A stretch of DNA of 64,000 nucleotides from Acinetobacter sp. MB5 (GCF_003261585.1 NZ_POVU01000002.1:1-64000); one strand, 5' to 3'; positions 8,929-19,118 are shown, numbered from the stretch's first letter. Notes: generated by a model not told the origin, from the letters alone. A program made the numbers and translations.

Positions 8929-10161
8929 TTATTTATACTCAGAATAATCAGGTTTTTGAATACGATACAAACCACAATTCCCTGAAAATAAATAAGCCAA
9001 TAAACAGGTAATGACTGCATAGACTGAAATAGAGTTCCCAAACAATTCGATCGCTAAAACAATAGAGGTCAAAGGCGCTTTACTCGCACCAGAAAACAAA
9101 CTCACCAAGCCTAACCCAGCCAGCAAAGATAGAGGTAATGGTAAAAATTGACTCAAACCATTCCCCAATGTTGTTCCAACAAAAAATAATGGTGTAATTT
9201 CTCCACCTTTAAAGCCAGAGCCAAGCGTAATTGCGGTAAAAATGGTTTTATTAATAAAATCGGTTATTGGTAAAGGAACTTGGAATGACGCAATAATGGT
9301 TGGAATACCCAAGCCATTAAAATGATGATGTCCTACAAAAATCGTGAGTAGCATCACTAAAATACCACCAAGCATCGGCCGAAATGGCACAAAGGTCACG
9401 TACTTTGAAAATAAATTACCGACAAAGTGAATTGAAACGATAAAAAACCGCGTCACCAAGCCAAAGATCAGCCCTGCAACAATCAAACTTAAAATTACAG
9501 AAAGATTAAAATCTGGAAAACTGGTAATTTTATAAAAACGGTGCGGATGCAAAATATCAAAAAACTCAGGAACACTTGCCGCTACAACCGAAGAAAGAAA
9601 ACAAGGAAATACTGCTGAATAGCGCAAACTTCCTAATGCGGTAATCTCCAAGCCATAAATTGCGCCCGCCAATGGCAAACCAAAAATAGCAGAAAAACCA
9701 GAACCAATACTCGATATCAGAAAAATTTTTCGATTATCTTTGGATACTTTTAAGAGCTGAGCAATATGATCCGTTAATGCACCAGAGAGCTGTACTGCTG
9801 GAGCTTCTCGGCCCGCAGAACCACCAAAAAACTGGGTCAAAATTGCGGTGAAAAAAATCAACGGACTCATTCGTTTGGGAATGAATGAACGAGGCTCATG
9901 AATTTCATCAATCAATAAATGGGTTCCCCGTTCAATTGGCGTACCATAACGGTGAAACAACATCCCGATTCCCAACCCGACAAAAGGCAAGAAAAAGATT
10001 AACCAAGGGTACTCATTTCGCACTTTGGTTGCCAAATCAAAACAGTTAAAAATGAGCGTTGAAGCCAATCCCGAAATTAGCCCAATGATCGTAGATGCGA
10101 CCAGCCAATAGAGTGAATATTTAATAATTTGTTTGTATTCAGAAGACGGGAAAATTTTCAT
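8929..10161 (-). CDS. CLC-type anion transporter, probably of the fluoride (CLC-F) clade
   Basis: Polytopic membrane protein of 410 aa with the CLC fold. Filter-region motifs are GGSAGREAPAVQ with the gating glutamate E119, GSGFSAIFGLP, and GSGFKGGEITPLF with E321 and T323. The GGExTPLF motif and the spacing from the gating Glu resemble the Enterococcus CLC-F fluoride/proton antiporter (E118, E318, T320 there), not ordinary Cl-/H+ exchangers, which have GGIFAP. GREAP replaces the common GREGP/GREGT. The ATG at 10161 is preferred to an upstream GTG at 10170. There is no clear Shine-Dalgarno; a structured leader precedes it. Confidence 0.85.
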   Translation of the reverse strand: MKIFPSSEYKQIIKYSLYWLVASTIIGLISGLASTLIFNCFDLATKVRNEYPWLIFFLPFVGLGIGMLFHRYGTPIERGTHLLIDEIHEPRSFIPKRMSPLIFFTAILTQFFGGSAGREAPAVQLSGALTDHIAQLLKVSKDNRKIFLISSIGSGFSAIFGLPLAGAIYGLEITALGSLRYSAVFPCFLSSVVAASVPEFFDILHPHRFYKITSFPDFNLSVILSLIVAGLIFGLVTRFFIVSIHFVGNLFSKYVTFVPFRPMLGGILVMLLTIFVGHHHFNGLGIPTIIASFQVPLPITDFINKTIFTAITLGSGFKGGEITPLFFVGTTLGNGLSQFLPLPLSLLAGLGLVSLFSGASKAPLTSIVLAIELFGNSISVYAVITCLLAYLFSGNCGLYRIQKPDYSEYK

Positions 10162-10162
10162 T

Positions 10163-10240
10163 GGTGTCACATACTGCGGACTGCAGTTACTCTCTAGGGC
10201 GAGCGGGAAAATTGGATTCCCATTTTAACATGGGTTCACC
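10163..10240 (-). promoter_or_regulatory. Structured leader before the CLC gene (riboswitch-like)
   Basis: Read on the minus strand, GGTG (10240-10237) can pair with CACC (10166-10163) directly before the ATG. Inside are a hairpin CCCAT/ATGGG (10234-10219) and a hairpin ACTGC/GCAGT (10187-10173). A further hairpin GGGAA/TTCCC (10221-10205) shares bases with the first and would exclude it. It does not fit the fluoride (crcB) riboswitch consensus. Folding is by eye. Confidence 0.4.
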
Positions 10241-10269
10241 TAATTTTAATTAGCGTTTTTGATCAAATC

Positions 10270-10303
10270 AAAAAAAAGCCCTGATTAAATCAGAGCTTTT
10301 TTT
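10270..10303. terminator. Bidirectional terminator after tkt
   Basis: AAAAAGC, CTGATT/AATCAG stem and GCTTTTTTT. It ends tkt on the minus strand. Confidence 0.85.
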
Positions 10304-10318
10304 GAATACAGAATTTTA

Positions 10319-12307
10319 TCAAGCAGTTAGTTCTTTTACTGCTGCAACAACTGCATCACTTGTAATTCCGAAGAATTTGAACAAGTCTTTTGCTGGCGCT
10401 GATTCACCGTAAGTTGTCATGCCGATCACTTTGCCGTCCAAGCCAACAAACTTCCACCAGTAGTCAACATGTGCAGCTTCAACAGCAACACGCGCACGGA
10501 TTGCCGCAGGAAGTACCGCTTCACGGTAAGCAGCATCTTGCTTCATGAATTCTTCAGCACATGGCATAGAAACAACACGCACGCCTTCAAGTTGTGCATA
10601 TGCATCCATTGCCAAAGCAACTTCTGAACCTGTTGCAATAATGATTGCTTTCAACTCGCCTTTTTCTTCAGCAAGCACATAACCACCTTTCGCAGCATTT
10701 TCAATTTGTGCAGCAGTACGTGTTTGGAATGCCAAGTTTTGACGTGAAAGAATCAATGCAGTTGGGCCATCTTTACGAGCCAAAGCAGATTTCCAAGCAA
10801 TCGCTGTTTCAACAGTGTCAGCAGGACGCCATGTGTTCAGGTTTGGCGTACCACGTAGAGACGCAATTTGCTCGATTGGCTGGTGTGTTGGGCCATCTTC
10901 ACCCAAACCGATAGAATCATGCGTATAAACATGAATCACACGTTGTTTCATCAGTGCAGACATACGAACTGCATTACGCGCATATTCCATAAACATTAAG
11001 AATGTTGCAACGTAAGGAATGAAACCACCATGCAACGCAACACCGTTTGCAATTGCAGTCATACCAAACTCACGTACACCATAATGCACGTAGTTACCCG
11101 CTGGATTGTCTTGTACGCCTTGGCAACCTTTCCAAAGTGTTAAGTTAGAACCCGCCAAGTCAGCAGAACCACCTAAAAGTTCAGGTAACAATGGACCAAA
11201 GGCTTGTAATGTGTTTTGGCTTGCTTTACGTGTTGCAATCGTTTCTGCTTTTTCATTGGTTTGAGCAATGAATGCATCCGCTTGTGCCAAAAATTCAGCA
11301 GGTAAATCACCTTCAATACGGCGAAGCAATTCTGCTGCTTCTGTTGGATATTTTGCTTGATACGCTGCAAATACAGTATTCCAAGCTGCTTCAGCTTCAG
11401 ACCCTTTTGCTTTTGCATCCCAAGCTGCATATACATCGGCAGGAATTTCAAACGCAGCTTCTGTCCAACCTAATGCTTCACGTGTTAATGCAATTTCATC
11501 ATTACCAAGTGGCGCACCGTGGCAATCTTCTTTACCTTGCTTGTTTGGTGAGCCTAAACCAATAATGGTTTTACAAATAATAATGGTTGGTTTTTGAGTT
11601 TCAGCTTTCGCTTCAACAGTCGCTTGACGGATTGCAACAGCATCATGCCCATCTACACGTAGAACTTGCCAGCCGTAAGCTTTGAAACGTTGTTCTGTAT
11701 CATCAGAGAACCAGCCTTCAACTTCACCATCAATTGAAATGCCGTTGTCATCGTAATATGCAATCAATTTACCCAGTTGCAAGGTACCTGCCAAAGAACA
11801 TACTTCATGAGAAATACCTTCCATTAAGCAGCCATCGCCCAAGAAACAGTAAGTGAAGTGATCAACAACGGTTAAATCATCTTTGTTGAATTGAGCAGCT
11901 AAAGTTTTTTCTGCTAGCGCGAAACCAACCGCATTGGCAATCCCTTGACCCAAAGGACCAGTCGTGGTTTCAATACCTGGTGCATAACCATATTCAGGGT
12001 GACCAGGCGTGCGTGAGTGTAACTGACGGAATTGTTTTAAATCTTCAATTGAAAGATCATAACCTGTTAAATGTAGCAAAGCATAATGCAACATAGAACC
12101 ATGACCATTTGACAATACAAAACGGTCGCGGTTCGCCCATTGTGGGTTTGTTGGATTGTGACTTAAAAATTCACGCCAAACTACATCGGCGATATCTGCC
12201 ATCCCCATTGGCGCACCAGGATGCCCTGAATTAGCTTGTTGCACTGCATCCATTGCAAGTACACGGATTGCATTTGCAATTCGACGTTCATTTAAAGGGG
12301 TTGTCAT
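10319..12307 (-). CDS. tkt: Transketolase
   Basis: Thiamine-diphosphate enzyme of the pentose phosphate pathway that moves two-carbon ketol units between sugar phosphates. The 662-aa length is standard. Visible motifs are [18 protein letters not shown], the TPP/metal-binding [12 protein letters not shown], the central pyrimidine domain [15 protein letters not shown], and the C-terminal domain with SEVALA. Single gene, divergent from metK, closed by a terminator. In Acinetobacter, which lacks a full Embden-Meyerhof pathway, it mainly supplies pentose and erythrose phosphates (general knowledge). Confidence 0.98.
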   Translation of the reverse strand: MTTPLNERRIANAIRVLAMDAVQQANSGHPGAPMGMADIADVVWREFLSHNPTNPQWANRDRFVLSNGHGSMLHYALLHLTGYDLSIEDLKQFRQLHSRTPGHPEYGYAPGIETTTGPLGQGIANAVGFALAEKTLAAQFNKDDLTVVDHFTYCFLGDGCLMEGISHEVCSLAGTLQLGKLIAYYDDNGISIDGEVEGWFSDDTEQRFKAYGWQVLRVDGHDAVAIRQATVEAKAETQKPTIIICKTIIGLGSPNKQGKEDCHGAPLGNDEIALTREALGWTEAAFEIPADVYAAWDAKAKGSEAEAAWNTVFAAYQAKYPTEAAELLRRIEGDLPAEFLAQADAFIAQTNEKAETIATRKASQNTLQAFGPLLPELLGGSADLAGSNLTLWKGCQGVQDNPAGNYVHYGVREFGMTAIANGVALHGGFIPYVATFLMFMEYARNAVRMSALMKQRVIHVYTHDSIGLGEDGPTHQPIEQIASLRGTPNLNTWRPADTVETAIAWKSALARKDGPTALILSRQNLAFQTRTAAQIENAAKGGYVLAEEKGELKAIIIATGSEVALAMDAYAQLEGVRVVSMPCAEEFMKQDAAYREAVLPAAIRARVAVEAAHVDYWWKFVGLDGKVIGMTTYGESAPAKDLFKFFGITSDAVVAAVKELTA

Positions 12308-12696
12308 AGGTCAGAATCCAGAAATCGAATGTTTAAAGAGAATAAGTGAATACTATATTCAAGACCCGACTATTGTCTTAAAAAAATGAAGATGGGTAAA
12401 GCCTATTGCCGATGATTTAAACAAATCCTGTAAAATTCTTTAGCAATTCACTCAGATTACATACAATCGTTTAAAAACCCCGCTTATTCATTCAACAGCT
12501 ATAGATTGCTGTTTTTATTCTAAAATCATAATTTCTTAAATATTTCAAATAACTTATCAGTTTTCCAAATGCTGAATATCAGTAAAAAGAAAGCTATTTT
12601 GCAAGAAATTTATTCAATTTAATCAGGTTTCTCTAGTCGTATCGTGCTAGGCGAGGTAACATATCGCGTCGTTAAATTTACTGTGATAGGACTTTC
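12308..12696. other. Divergent tkt-metK intergenic region
   Basis: 389 bp, AT-rich, no gene seen. It must hold both promoters. I looked for SAM-type riboswitch motifs before metK and found none. Confidence 0.5.
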
Positions 12697-13863
12697 ATGC
12701 GCGAGTACGCTGTTTTTACTTCGGAATCTGTAAGCGAAGGTCATCCAGATAAAATGGCTGACCAAATCAGTGATGCTATTTTGGATGCAATTTTAAGAGA
12801 AGACCCATACGCACGGGTTGCTTGTGAAACATTAGTAAAAACGGGTGCAGTTGTTCTTGCGGGTGAAATCACAACCACTGCCAATGTCGATGTTGAAGCA
12901 ATTGTACGTAAAACTGTAAACGGTATCGGTTACCATCATTCAGACCTTGGTTTTGATGGTTCAACTTGTGCTGTGATCAACATGATTGGTAAGCAGTCTC
13001 CTGAAATTGCACAAGGTGTTGACCGCCAAAAACCTGAAGATCAAGGTGCAGGTGACCAAGGCTTAATGTTTGGTTATGCTAGCCGCGAAACTGACGTATT
13101 AATGCCAGCGCCTATTTCTTATGCTCACCGTCTAATGGAACGCCAAGCAGAATTACGTCGCTCAGGTGTCTTACCTTGGTTACGTCCAGATGCGAAAAGC
13201 CAAGTAACATTTGCTTATGAAAATGGCAAACCTGTTCGTTTAGATGCAGTTGTACTTTCAACTCAACACGATCCTGAGATTTCACAAGCAAACTTAAAAG
13301 AAGCTGTGATCGAAGAAATCGTGAAAAAAATCATTCCTACTGAAATGTTCCATGCGGGCACCAAATTCCACATCAACCCAACAGGCATGTTTGTGATCGG
13401 TGGTCCTGTCGGTGACTGTGGTTTGACGGGTCGTAAAATTATTGTAGATACTTACGGTGGTATGGCGCGTCACGGTGGTGGTGCTTTCTCAGGTAAAGAT
13501 CCATCAAAAGTTGACCGTTCTGCTGCTTACGCAGGCCGTTATGTTGCAAAAAATATTGTTGCAGCAGGCTTAGCAGACAAATGTGAAATTCAAGTGAGTT
13601 ATGCAATTGGTGTTGCAGAACCAACTTCTATTTCAATCAACACATTCAATACTGCAAAAGTAGATGACGAATTGATCATTGCTTTGGTTCGTGAGCACTT
13701 TGACTTACGTCCATATGGTATTACCAACATGTTGAATTTGATTCAACCGATGTACAAGCAAACAGCTGCTTATGGTCACTTTGGTCGCCAAGGTTCTGAC
13801 ACTGCATTTACATGGGAAAAAACGGACAAGGCTGAAGCACTTCGTCAGGCTGCTGGCTTATAA
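12697..13863 (+). CDS. metK: S-adenosylmethionine synthetase
   Basis: Makes SAM from methionine and ATP. The 388 residues contain the family signatures [16 protein letters not shown] near the N-terminus, [12 protein letters not shown] in the middle and the P-loop-like [19 protein letters not shown]. The start ATG follows TAGGACTTTC. It ends in a clear terminator. It and the MetR-like gene are the only methionine-cycle genes here. Confidence 0.98.
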   Translation: MREYAVFTSESVSEGHPDKMADQISDAILDAILREDPYARVACETLVKTGAVVLAGEITTTANVDVEAIVRKTVNGIGYHHSDLGFDGSTCAVINMIGKQSPEIAQGVDRQKPEDQGAGDQGLMFGYASRETDVLMPAPISYAHRLMERQAELRRSGVLPWLRPDAKSQVTFAYENGKPVRLDAVVLSTQHDPEISQANLKEAVIEEIVKKIIPTEMFHAGTKFHINPTGMFVIGGPVGDCGLTGRKIIVDTYGGMARHGGGAFSGKDPSKVDRSAAYAGRYVAKNIVAAGLADKCEIQVSYAIGVAEPTSISINTFNTAKVDDELIIALVREHFDLRPYGITNMLNLIQPMYKQTAAYGHFGRQGSDTAFTWEKTDKAEALRQAAGL

Positions 13864-13880
13864 GTTTAAGCTGCCTTTTA

Positions 13881-13917
13881 TATAAAAATAGCTCGCTTCA
13901 TGCGGGCTATTTTTATA
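13881..13917. terminator. Terminator after metK
   Basis: Long stem: an A-rich arm with TAGCTCGC and a T-rich arm with GCGGGCTA, one wobble pair, loop TTCAT. Confidence 0.9.
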
Positions 13918-13923
13918 TCGATT

Positions 13924-14166
13924 TTAATTGGTGTTTTTTCCCGAACTTAAAAAATCGACAACGCTTTTTGGTTCTGCCTGTACTGGGTGATTTTTTAAAT
14001 ACATCTTGCCTAGCGTAATTCCCAATGCAACGACCAAACCAGCCACACAACAAAAAAACCAGAAGCCAAAAGGACTACGGATATTATGTGATCCGCAATT
14101 TGGACAAGTTTTATCTGTAGCAAGCACAACCTGATTACAACAGGCACAGCGATATTGGTACATCAT
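13924..14166 (-). CDS. Zinc-ribbon membrane protein, unknown function
   Basis: 80-aa protein with two CxxC pairs near the N-terminus (CACCNQ and CPNCGS), a zinc ribbon, followed by one membrane helix (FGFWFFCCVAGLVVALGITLG) and a short polar tail. Upstream GTG codons are in frame, but the AGGAGG at about 14171-14176 fits the ATGs at 14166/14163. It is convergent with metK. Function unknown. Confidence 0.8.
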   Translation of the reverse strand: MMYQYRCACCNQVVLATDKTCPNCGSHNIRSPFGFWFFCCVAGLVVALGITLGKMYLKNHPVQAEPKSVVDFLSSGKNTN

Positions 14167-14351
14167 CACCACCTCCTTCGATTCAGATGACCCGTCTCTC
14201 AGACCATTAATTTTAGAATAATCATAGAATAAACAGGCTTCAAGGCATTTTTATGACTTTTTTCAAGTAAAATCATCAAAAATCCAGAATCACTGGAATT
14301 ACCAAGAAGCCACGTTTAAAATATTGATCCATCATTATTTCAGAGATCATC

Positions 14352-14531
14352 ATGGAGAAATTAATAGCAAAAGGTGGTTTCCGTGAACGTGCTAATCGTC
14401 AACGCAAATACCAAAACTCAGAAAATCAACAAACAACGTTGCAACCGCATCGTTACAACACGCAAGATACAACTGTCGAAACAACACCATTAGCAACAGC
14501 AACTACCGATCACAGCAAATCTGAGCAATAA
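14352..14531 (+). CDS. Small basic/polar protein, 59 aa, unknown function
   Basis: ATG at 14352 to TAA at 14529-14531. The N-terminus (MEKLIAKGGFRERANRQRKY) is basic, and the rest is Gln/Thr-rich and probably disordered. It is immediately followed by a strong terminator, which supports a real short gene. I recognise no family. Confidence 0.65.
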   Translation: MEKLIAKGGFRERANRQRKYQNSENQQTTLQPHRYNTQDTTVETTPLATATTDHSKSEQ

Positions 14532-14562
14532 AAAAACCGAATCTTGTGTGATTCGGTTTTTT
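14531..14562. terminator. Terminator after the 59-aa gene
   Basis: AAAAAACCGAAT and ATTCGGTTTTTT arms around a 7-8 base loop. Confidence 0.9.
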
Positions 14563-14589
14563 ATAGATCATACTAACCATGCGAATTGC

Positions 14590-15156
14590 TTAGTTCTTTT
14601 TCACATCTTTCATTTCAATTTTTTGATAATCAGGATTCACTTCACGCGCTTCACCATCAATAATGCTTGAATCTCGTGATGAATGACCAGCTTGACCATT
14701 TTGCATATCCTGCATTTGACGCATCAAATCAGCAAACGGATTTTGAGCACCCTGCTCCCCGCCCATCATACCACCCATCATTTTATTCATCATATTTTGC
14801 TGACGTTTTGCCATAGCTGACATGAGTGCATTCACCAACAGTTTTTGTATTGGTGGTAATAAAACCAAAACTGCCAATACATCTGTAATTAATCCAGGAA
14901 TCATCAACAGAATACCTGCGATCGCAACAGCAATCTTACGCGTCACAACAGGATCTGCACCCAATTGTCCTGTCATTTGCAATTGCTGTAACTGCGGCAT
15001 AATGCTGCCCGCACTTGAGCGTAGTAACTTAAAACCAATGACAAATGCAGCAATGAACCAAAAAAACACATACCATCCACTAATGAAATGTGCCACGCCA
15101 ATCCACACCGCAATTTCAAGTATTGCACCAATTAGCACTGTCAGTATTAAGTTCAT
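14590..15156 (-). CDS. fxsA: FxsA-family membrane protein
   Basis: 188-aa inner-membrane protein. Three to four hydrophobic segments, with the family stretch IAGILLMIPGLITDVLAVLVLLPP, identify FxsA, whose overexpression relieves F-plasmid exclusion of phage T7 in E. coli. The C-terminal half is Met/Gln-rich (MMNKMMGGMMGG), then polar. The ATG at 15156 matches the family start (MNLILTVLIGA); a longer frame starts at 15189. Ends in a terminator. Confidence 0.9.
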   Translation of the reverse strand: MNLILTVLIGAILEIAVWIGVAHFISGWYVFFWFIAAFVIGFKLLRSSAGSIMPQLQQLQMTGQLGADPVVTRKIAVAIAGILLMIPGLITDVLAVLVLLPPIQKLLVNALMSAMAKRQQNMMNKMMGGMMGGEQGAQNPFADLMRQMQDMQNGQAGHSSRDSSIIDGEAREVNPDYQKIEMKDVKKN

Positions 15157-15278
15157 GAAATTTAAATTAATCCTTTCAAAACAAATCAAGCATATTGCTT
15201 TTTAAAGCGATTATTTAAAGATATGGGCATTCTTTTATTTTTAAAGCCCCATATATTCATAATCCTGAATTTTTATAA

Positions 15279-15306
15279 AAAAAGCTCGCATATCAATACG
15301 AGCTTT
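15279..15306. terminator. Stem-loop upstream of fxsA
   Basis: AAAGCTCG/CGAGCTTT stem with a T-run on the minus strand. It most likely terminates the small lipoprotein gene at 15422-15586, which reads toward it. Confidence 0.75.
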
Positions 15307-15421
15307 GTTGCTGACATTGAATTCGAAAAGCTTGCATAAACCCAAATATCAACCTTCCATATCAGATATTTTCGAGACTAGAAATGAAATAAATCAAATA
15401 ATTGACTGATCTCAAAATTAT

Positions 15422-15586
15422 TTAACAACGGCCTTTTTTGGCTTGACCTGGTGGACAAAAACCACCGTCTCCACCGCCATATGAATGATCTGGATCAACC
15501 ACGATGCTCCCTGCTGGTGTATAAACCGCACAGGCCGACAAAGACAAACTAAATATAACGCCCAATCCTAGAAGAATTTGCTTCAT
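15422..15586 (-). CDS. Small lipoprotein, 54 aa
   Basis: ATG at 15586, TAA at 15424-15422. A signal peptide (MKQILLGLGVIFSLSLSAC) ends in the lipobox LSAC, so Cys19 would be lipidated. The mature part is short, with a Gly-rich patch (SYGGGDGG) and the ending CPPGQAKKGRC, giving two further cysteines that could form a disulfide. Likely exported and membrane-anchored. Function unknown; a terminator follows. Confidence 0.75.
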   Translation of the reverse strand: MKQILLGLGVIFSLSLSACAVYTPAGSIVVDPDHSYGGGDGGFCPPGQAKKGRC

Positions 15587-15781
15587 GCAATTACCTTTTC
15601 ATATTCTATATTCACATCATGCAATATTTTCTCACATTTATCTTTAAGATTGATCTTTTTAGGAAAAAATAGTATCTATGTTCAACCATCAATTATCAAT
15701 TGCTGAGGTTTTCAGCACTTTGACTGCACAAATCAGTCATCAACTCCTATAATAAAAAAATTCAAACACTCAGCGAAAAAA

Positions 15782-16327
15782 ATGGCATTAATTATTGGGA
15801 TCGATCCCGGCTCTCGCCTGACAGGTTATGGCATTATTGAGCATCAAGGCAGTCAGCTTAAATTTATCGATGCAGGCACGATTCGCACAGAATCCCAAGA
15901 TATGCCTGAACGGCTTAAGCGCATTTTTGCGGGTATTGAACGCATTGTAAAATTTCACGGCCCTACTGAAGCAGCGGTTGAACAAGTCTTTATGGCGCAA
16001 AACCCTGACTCAGCGCTTAAACTTGGACAAGCACGTGGTGCTGCGATTGCTGCATTAGTCAATTTAGATTTACAAGTTGCTGAATACACTGCTCGACAAA
16101 TCAAACAGTCTGTCGTTGGTTATGGTGCTGCCGACAAAGAACAAGTGCAAATGATGGTCATGAAACTGTTAAAACTTGAGATTCAACCACAAGCCGATGC
16201 TGCCGATGCACTTGCTGCGGCAATCTGCCATGCACACGCTTCAGGCAGCATGAGTAAACTTGCGGTATTAAATGCCTTAGGTGGCATGGCACGCGGACGT
16301 AGCCGTTATAGCTCACGCCGCCGCTAA
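15782..16327 (+). CDS. ruvC: Holliday junction resolvase RuvC
   Basis: Endonuclease that cuts Holliday junctions with RuvAB. The first catalytic aspartate is D8 in [12 protein letters not shown]; the second acidic residue is in AAVEQVF, and the final pair is in [14 protein letters not shown]. 181 aa, with a basic C-terminus. ruvAB is not adjacent. The ATG at 15782 follows an A-rich stretch without a strong Shine-Dalgarno. Confidence 0.97.
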   Translation: MALIIGIDPGSRLTGYGIIEHQGSQLKFIDAGTIRTESQDMPERLKRIFAGIERIVKFHGPTEAAVEQVFMAQNPDSALKLGQARGAAIAALVNLDLQVAEYTARQIKQSVVGYGAADKEQVQMMVMKLLKLEIQPQADAADALAAAICHAHASGSMSKLAVLNALGGMARGRSRYSSRRR

Positions 16328-16337
16328 AGATTTAAAA

Positions 16338-17810
16338 TCAATTTGCATTCACAACTTGATAAACAGCCTGTGGCATGTGTGAGGCTTGAATCCCTCGCAT
16401 GCCCTGCTCAGCCAAGAGATCTCCCGCTCGGGCATGTAAGGTCACGACTTGATGCAAGGCAATATCGTGATGCAGTTGTGCTTTTAACCCTGCAATCATC
16501 CCTGCTAAAGTATCGCCCATTCCACCTGTTCCCATACCTGCATTACCTGCTTTACAGACCCAAAGTTGCTGATTTTCCAAGATCAGACTTCCCGAACCTT
16601 TGAGCACCCATTGCCCTGAAAATTTAGCAACAAGCGCATAAATTGCCGCCACACGATCTTGCTCAATCTCATGACTGGTGCATCCCAATAATCGAGCAGC
16701 TTCTCCTGAATGTGGAGTCAAATAGACCTTTTCAGAGAGTTGAATGGATTGCTCTGCGAGAAACCATAAAGCATCTGCATCGAGTACAACTTCTAAATGT
16801 GAATGGTGCAAGATGGGTGATAACCATGTATTAAATGCTTGTTTTGACCAGTCATCACGCCCAAGCCCCATCCCAAAACACACAGCATCAACTGCCTGTA
16901 GCGTTTCTTCAATCAACTCTGGCGTAAAAGTTTCGATATTTCGCACCATGACATTGGGTGAGCGTGCCAGTATTGCAGCATGATGTCGCTCATGACAAAC
17001 CACACTCACCTTTCCCGCTCCGACTGCAAAAGCTGCCTCGGCTGCCATAATCACAGCCCCACCCATATCAGCATGACCACCAATCACCAACACATGACCA
17101 TAACTGCCTTTATGTCCAAAGGCTTGACGAGGTGGTAAAGAAATTGTGGCTGGAGATAGTCGCGCTAATGTTTTTAGCTCTGAGTCTATAGGAATCAGTG
17201 AAATAAGCTGAATTTGTCCTGAAAATTCTTTGCCTTGCCCTGTAAATAGCCCTATTTTATAACCTAATGCTGTTAAGGTCAGATCTGCTTTAATGGCACA
17301 AGGTAATGGTTGACCTGTATTGGCGTGTAATCCACTTGGAATATCAATACTGATTTTAAGCCCAGTACATTGATTAAACTGCTGAATGATCTGCTGCCAA
17401 TCTTGATCCAGTTCACGGTTTAAGCCAATCCCAAATAAGGCATCAATATGAGCATCATACTGATCTACAACATTAAAATGTGGATATAAATGATCAATCT
17501 TATCTTTTGAATATTCAAAGGCTTGTTGTAATGCAGCGGAACTGCCACGTTCAGCCGCATAGATATCCACCCGATAACCTTGCTCAGCCAAATATGCCGC
17601 AATAAAATAACCATCTCCTGCGTTATTGCCTGTCCCACACCAGACTGCAATACGTTTTACCGATTTTGGAGATTCTGAAAAATATTCAATGAGTTTTAAA
17701 TGACTCTGCCATGCAACCTGTTTCATTAAACCCAATGCGCTATTATTCTGAGCAAACCAACGTTGCTCCAATGCTTGAATTTCACGGCTATGGTACACTT
17801 GTTGCTGCAT
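16338..17810 (-). CDS. nnr: Bifunctional NAD(P)H-hydrate repair enzyme (epimerase/dehydratase)
   Basis: Repairs damaged NAD(P)H: the N-terminal YjeF_N domain (about 1-210; GTGNNAGDGYFIA) epimerises the hydrate, and the C-terminal ribokinase-like domain (about 225-490; GSYGHVLVIGG, AGNAGMGTGGMGDTLAG) is the ADP-dependent dehydratase. The start at 17810 (MQQQVYHSREIQALEQRW, 490 aa) fits the family. Its start codon overlaps the start codon of divergent queG. tsaE, often its neighbour in enterobacteria, is elsewhere here. Confidence 0.95.
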   Translation of the reverse strand: MQQQVYHSREIQALEQRWFAQNNSALGLMKQVAWQSHLKLIEYFSESPKSVKRIAVWCGTGNNAGDGYFIAAYLAEQGYRVDIYAAERGSSAALQQAFEYSKDKIDHLYPHFNVVDQYDAHIDALFGIGLNRELDQDWQQIIQQFNQCTGLKISIDIPSGLHANTGQPLPCAIKADLTLTALGYKIGLFTGQGKEFSGQIQLISLIPIDSELKTLARLSPATISLPPRQAFGHKGSYGHVLVIGGHADMGGAVIMAAEAAFAVGAGKVSVVCHERHHAAILARSPNVMVRNIETFTPELIEETLQAVDAVCFGMGLGRDDWSKQAFNTWLSPILHHSHLEVVLDADALWFLAEQSIQLSEKVYLTPHSGEAARLLGCTSHEIEQDRVAAIYALVAKFSGQWVLKGSGSLILENQQLWVCKAGNAGMGTGGMGDTLAGMIAGLKAQLHHDIALHQVVTLHARAGDLLAEQGMRGIQASHMPQAVYQVVNAN

Positions 17811-18927
17811 GTCTATTCCCCTTGTTGTTATGCCGTTCACCATACCACTTCAACAATTTGATCCACAAGAATTAAAAGCATGGATAAAGGCCGAAGCTTT
17901 AGCGCTTGGTTTTGCGGATTGTGTGATTGCTAAACCTACTCGGCAAGACAAGGAAATGCCACGTTTCTTGAAATATCTGGACAGTGGCTATCATGGGGAT
18001 ATGCATTATTTAAAAGACAATTTAGACAAACGTGCCGATCCGACCTTACTTGTACCAGGGACGCAAAGCATTATCTGTGTACGAATGAACTATTTGGTGG
18101 AGACACCAAAACCTCGCAATGTGCCTTTTGCACCCAATAGTGCAATTATTGCCCGTTATGCCCGTGGGCGTGACTATCACAAAGTCATGCGCGGTCGGCT
18201 TAAAACTTTAGTTCAAAAAATCCGTGAGCGTGTCGGTGACTTTGAAGCCCGTCCCTTTGCAGATTCTGCCCCGATTTTTGAAAAAGCCATTCATGAAAGT
18301 GCGGGTATGGGTTGGACAGGTAAACATACGCTCCTCATTCAGAAAAAATCAGGTTCTTTCTTTGTATTGGGTGAATTATTCACCTCACTTGATTTGCCTG
18401 CTGACCCACCGACAACAGCGCATTGTGGTTCATGTTCAGCCTGCATCGACATTTGTCCAACACAAGCGATTGTTGAGCCTTATATGCTCGATGCACGTCG
18501 TTGTATTGCCTATTTAACGATTGAGTACAAAGGCATTATTCCTGAAGAATTCCGTGAAGGAATTGGTAACCGTATTTTTGGTTGCGATGACTGCCAACTG
18601 ATTTGCCCTTGGAACAGTTTTGCTAAAATCACCCCGATTGAAGACTTTCACCCTCGGCATGGACTCGATCAGGCTTCATTACTCGATCTATGGGCATGGG
18701 ATGAAACGACTTTTTTACAATGTACCGAAGGCAGTCCAATTCGACGCACAGGATTTCAAAGCTTCAAGCGTAATGTTGCAATTGGTTTAGGTAATGCGCC
18801 TTATCATGCTGAAATTATTGAGGCTTTAGAACAAGGTAAAATGTTGCACGACGAGATTGTGAATACACATATCGACTGGGCAATTCAGCAACAATTGAAA
18901 AAAGCAAATTCAGAGCAACTTTATTAA
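17809..18927 (+). CDS. queG: Epoxyqueuosine reductase QueG
   Basis: Last step of queuosine synthesis in tRNA, a cobalamin- and iron-sulfur-dependent reductase. Two 4Fe-4S motifs are visible: CGSCSACIDICP and CDDCQLICPWN. Length 372 aa. The ATG at 17809 is used; the ATG at 17830 (MPFTIPLQQFD) is an alternative, and neither has a clear Shine-Dalgarno. Confidence 0.95.
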   Translation: MSIPLVVMPFTIPLQQFDPQELKAWIKAEALALGFADCVIAKPTRQDKEMPRFLKYLDSGYHGDMHYLKDNLDKRADPTLLVPGTQSIICVRMNYLVETPKPRNVPFAPNSAIIARYARGRDYHKVMRGRLKTLVQKIRERVGDFEARPFADSAPIFEKAIHESAGMGWTGKHTLLIQKKSGSFFVLGELFTSLDLPADPPTTAHCGSCSACIDICPTQAIVEPYMLDARRCIAYLTIEYKGIIPEEFREGIGNRIFGCDDCQLICPWNSFAKITPIEDFHPRHGLDQASLLDLWAWDETTFLQCTEGSPIRRTGFQSFKRNVAIGLGNAPYHAEIIEALEQGKMLHDEIVNTHIDWAIQQQLKKANSEQLY

Positions 18928-19118
18928 TCGCTATACATAGTGCTAATTCAATCAGAACAATCAGACTGACTAAATTTTGATTCAAACCGCAAAATTACGC
19001 GAATAACTCTTAGGTTTTTGCAGCGATCTTGCAATTCAGTAGTTTAATTTAACAAAAGATAGGCAAACAAATATTTTGACATATTTTGGAAAGTTTTGCC
19101 CTGTTGTTTTTAGTTGAA

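Noticed and set aside
8802..9041. 79-codon frame overlapping the CLC 3' end
   Set aside because: Mostly overlaps the CLC gene in another frame and has no ribosome site or family.
10163..10240. Cobalamin or fluoride riboswitch before the CLC gene
   Set aside because: Fragments such as GGGAATCC, CCCGC and AGTCCG recall cobalamin elements, but the GGTG-AATCC arm and B12 box are missing. The fluoride consensus (GATG, CTGATGRC, CTCCTAC) is also absent.
11173..11565. Frames in both strands within tkt
   Set aside because: Low-complexity Leu/Gln-rich shadows of the transketolase codons.
12308..12696. SAM riboswitch before metK
   Set aside because: No SAM-I or SAM-II core motifs and no terminator/antiterminator pair were found.
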